This document shows, in pieces, positions 6,791 to 7,051 of a stretch of DNA of 7,051 bases. This DNA is from JAFDZV01 sp966128725 (GTDB lineage Bacteria; Bacteroidota; Ignavibacteria; OLB7), in NCBI GenBank assembly GCA_966128725.1, contig CBHYLN010000204.1, positions 1-7,051 on the forward strand. Reading direction: 5' to 3'. The notes under the pieces are model-generated. The model did not search any database. It had not been told where the DNA came from and was given only the letters and a program-made list of their open reading frames with translations. A program made the translations under genes and the position numbers. Every line of letters begins with the position of its first letter. The first letter of the stretch is position 1.

Positions 6791-6864
6791 GCCCTATCAA
6801 CGTAAGCGCGGCCACGGTAGTGCGGCACGCAACCGATATACACCGAACAAGACCATAAAGTTAT

Positions 6865-6983
6865 CGGTTTCCGGTCGAGAAATTGGCACTCCACAACGCC
6901 AAAGGCCCCCAACGCACGGAAACCGAGCAATGGGAGCCTTTTGGAATAGTTGGCGAAAGCCGAACCGCACCGAAATTCTCGAC
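6865..6983 (-). repeat. interlocking inverted repeats, possible structured leader RNA
   Basis: Four complementary pairs lie within 119 bases. Pair A is CGGTTTCCG (6865-6873) with CGGAAACCG (6917-6925), perfect over 9 bp. Pair B is AAAGGCCCCCA (6901-6911) with TGGGAGCCTTT (6931-6941), 10 of 11, the odd pair being G-U in minus-strand RNA. Pair C is GTCGAGAAATT (6874-6884) with AAATTCTCGAC (6973-6983), 10 of 11. Pair D is TTGGC (6883-6887) with GCCAA (6898-6902). A small GGC-GAAA-GCC hairpin is at 6952-6961. C can enclose B, and A can enclose D, but A crosses both B and C. The set could be a switching leader, a pseudoknot, or a dispersed intergenic repeat. Confidence 0.5.
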
Positions 6984-7018
6984 AGCGAAAATCCCTCTTC
7001 CGGTCGGCCGGCCTCGCC

Positions 7019-7038
7019 AAAACACGCCCGTTCGCGTG
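7019..7038 (-). terminator. possible intrinsic terminator of a gene beyond the right edge
   Basis: On the minus strand, CACGC-GAACGG-GCGTG (7038-7023) is followed directly by TTTT (7022-7019). Stop codons TGA (7048-7046) and TAA (7043-7041) lie just before it, so an upstream minus-strand gene could end at the very edge. The stem is only five pairs and the T-tract only four, so this is a weak call. Confidence 0.3.
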
Positions 7039-7051
7039 CCTTATTTCACCT

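Larger units (their letters stand above)
6791..7051. other. non-coding leader region upstream of the phosphoesterase
   Basis: No supported gene. A minus-strand open frame (7020-6787) overlaps the phosphoesterase ATG, but its translation is rich in Cys, Arg and Phe, resembles no domain, and runs straight through the inverted repeats. The region holds a possible terminator for a gene beyond the right edge (7019-7038), interlocking inverted repeats (6865-6983), the palindrome GGCCGGCC (7006-7013), and a direct repeat TTCCGGTCG (6869-6877 and 6998-7006). No clear sigma70 promoter was found. Confidence 0.5.

Noticed and set aside
6855..6863. TAACTTTA on the minus strand, close to the Bacteroidota -7 promoter box TAnnTTTG
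   Set aside because: No TTTG box lies at the usual distance upstream, and the nearest is about 36 bases away. A single degenerate box is not evidence.
6787..7020. A 77-codon minus-strand frame before the phosphoesterase
   Set aside because: It runs through the inverted repeats, has an unusual Cys/Arg/Phe-rich composition and no recognisable domain or ribosome binding site. It is more likely non-coding leader or repeat sequence.

Overview
This is a GC-rich bacterial window in which all five confident genes lie on the minus strand and read right to left. Every one encodes an exported or membrane-anchored protein: a membrane metallophosphoesterase, an M28 zinc aminopeptidase with a PA domain, two consecutive DUF6263-like secreted proteins of unknown function, and a secreted M24B Xaa-Pro aminopeptidase. 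No integrase, transposase, CRISPR array, tRNA or rRNA was seen. The Sec signal peptides, the DUF6263-like proteins and the mostly weak or absent Shine-Dalgarno sequences suggest a Gram-negative lineage of the Bacteroidota/Chlorobi (Kapabacteria-like) or Gemmatimonadota kind. No marker gene is present, so this placement is only a guess.

Layout from right to left. Positions 7051-6791 are non-coding. They hold a possible terminator of a gene beyond the right edge (7019-7038) and a dense set of interlocking inverted repeats (6865-6983) upstream of the phosphoesterase. The phosphoesterase gene (6790-5429) overlaps the start of the M28 peptidase gene (about 5442-3811), so these two are probably co-transcribed and translationally coupled. 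A 189-bp gap (3810-3622) carries a sigma70-like promoter candidate with an inverted repeat in its spacer. Next come the two DUF6263-like genes (3621-2779 and 2748-1861, 30 bp apart) and, after 84 bp, the Xaa-Pro aminopeptidase gene (1776-331). The AT-rich 330 bp at the left end hold a branched stem-loop with a T-rich tail that fits a terminator. Beyond it are a candidate minus-strand promoter and an open frame that could be the start of the next gene.

How the genes may work together (inference): M28 aminopeptidases generally stall at X-Pro bonds, while M24B aminopeptidases cleave exactly these. The two exported enzymes would therefore complement each other in trimming peptides outside the cytoplasm. 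The two DUF6263-like proteins sit between them and may be partners or may simply be co-expressed. The phosphoesterase has a visible oddity: three membrane helices followed by an internal twin-arginine motif and a fourth helix, which suggests mixed Sec/Tat insertion with the enzyme domain outside.
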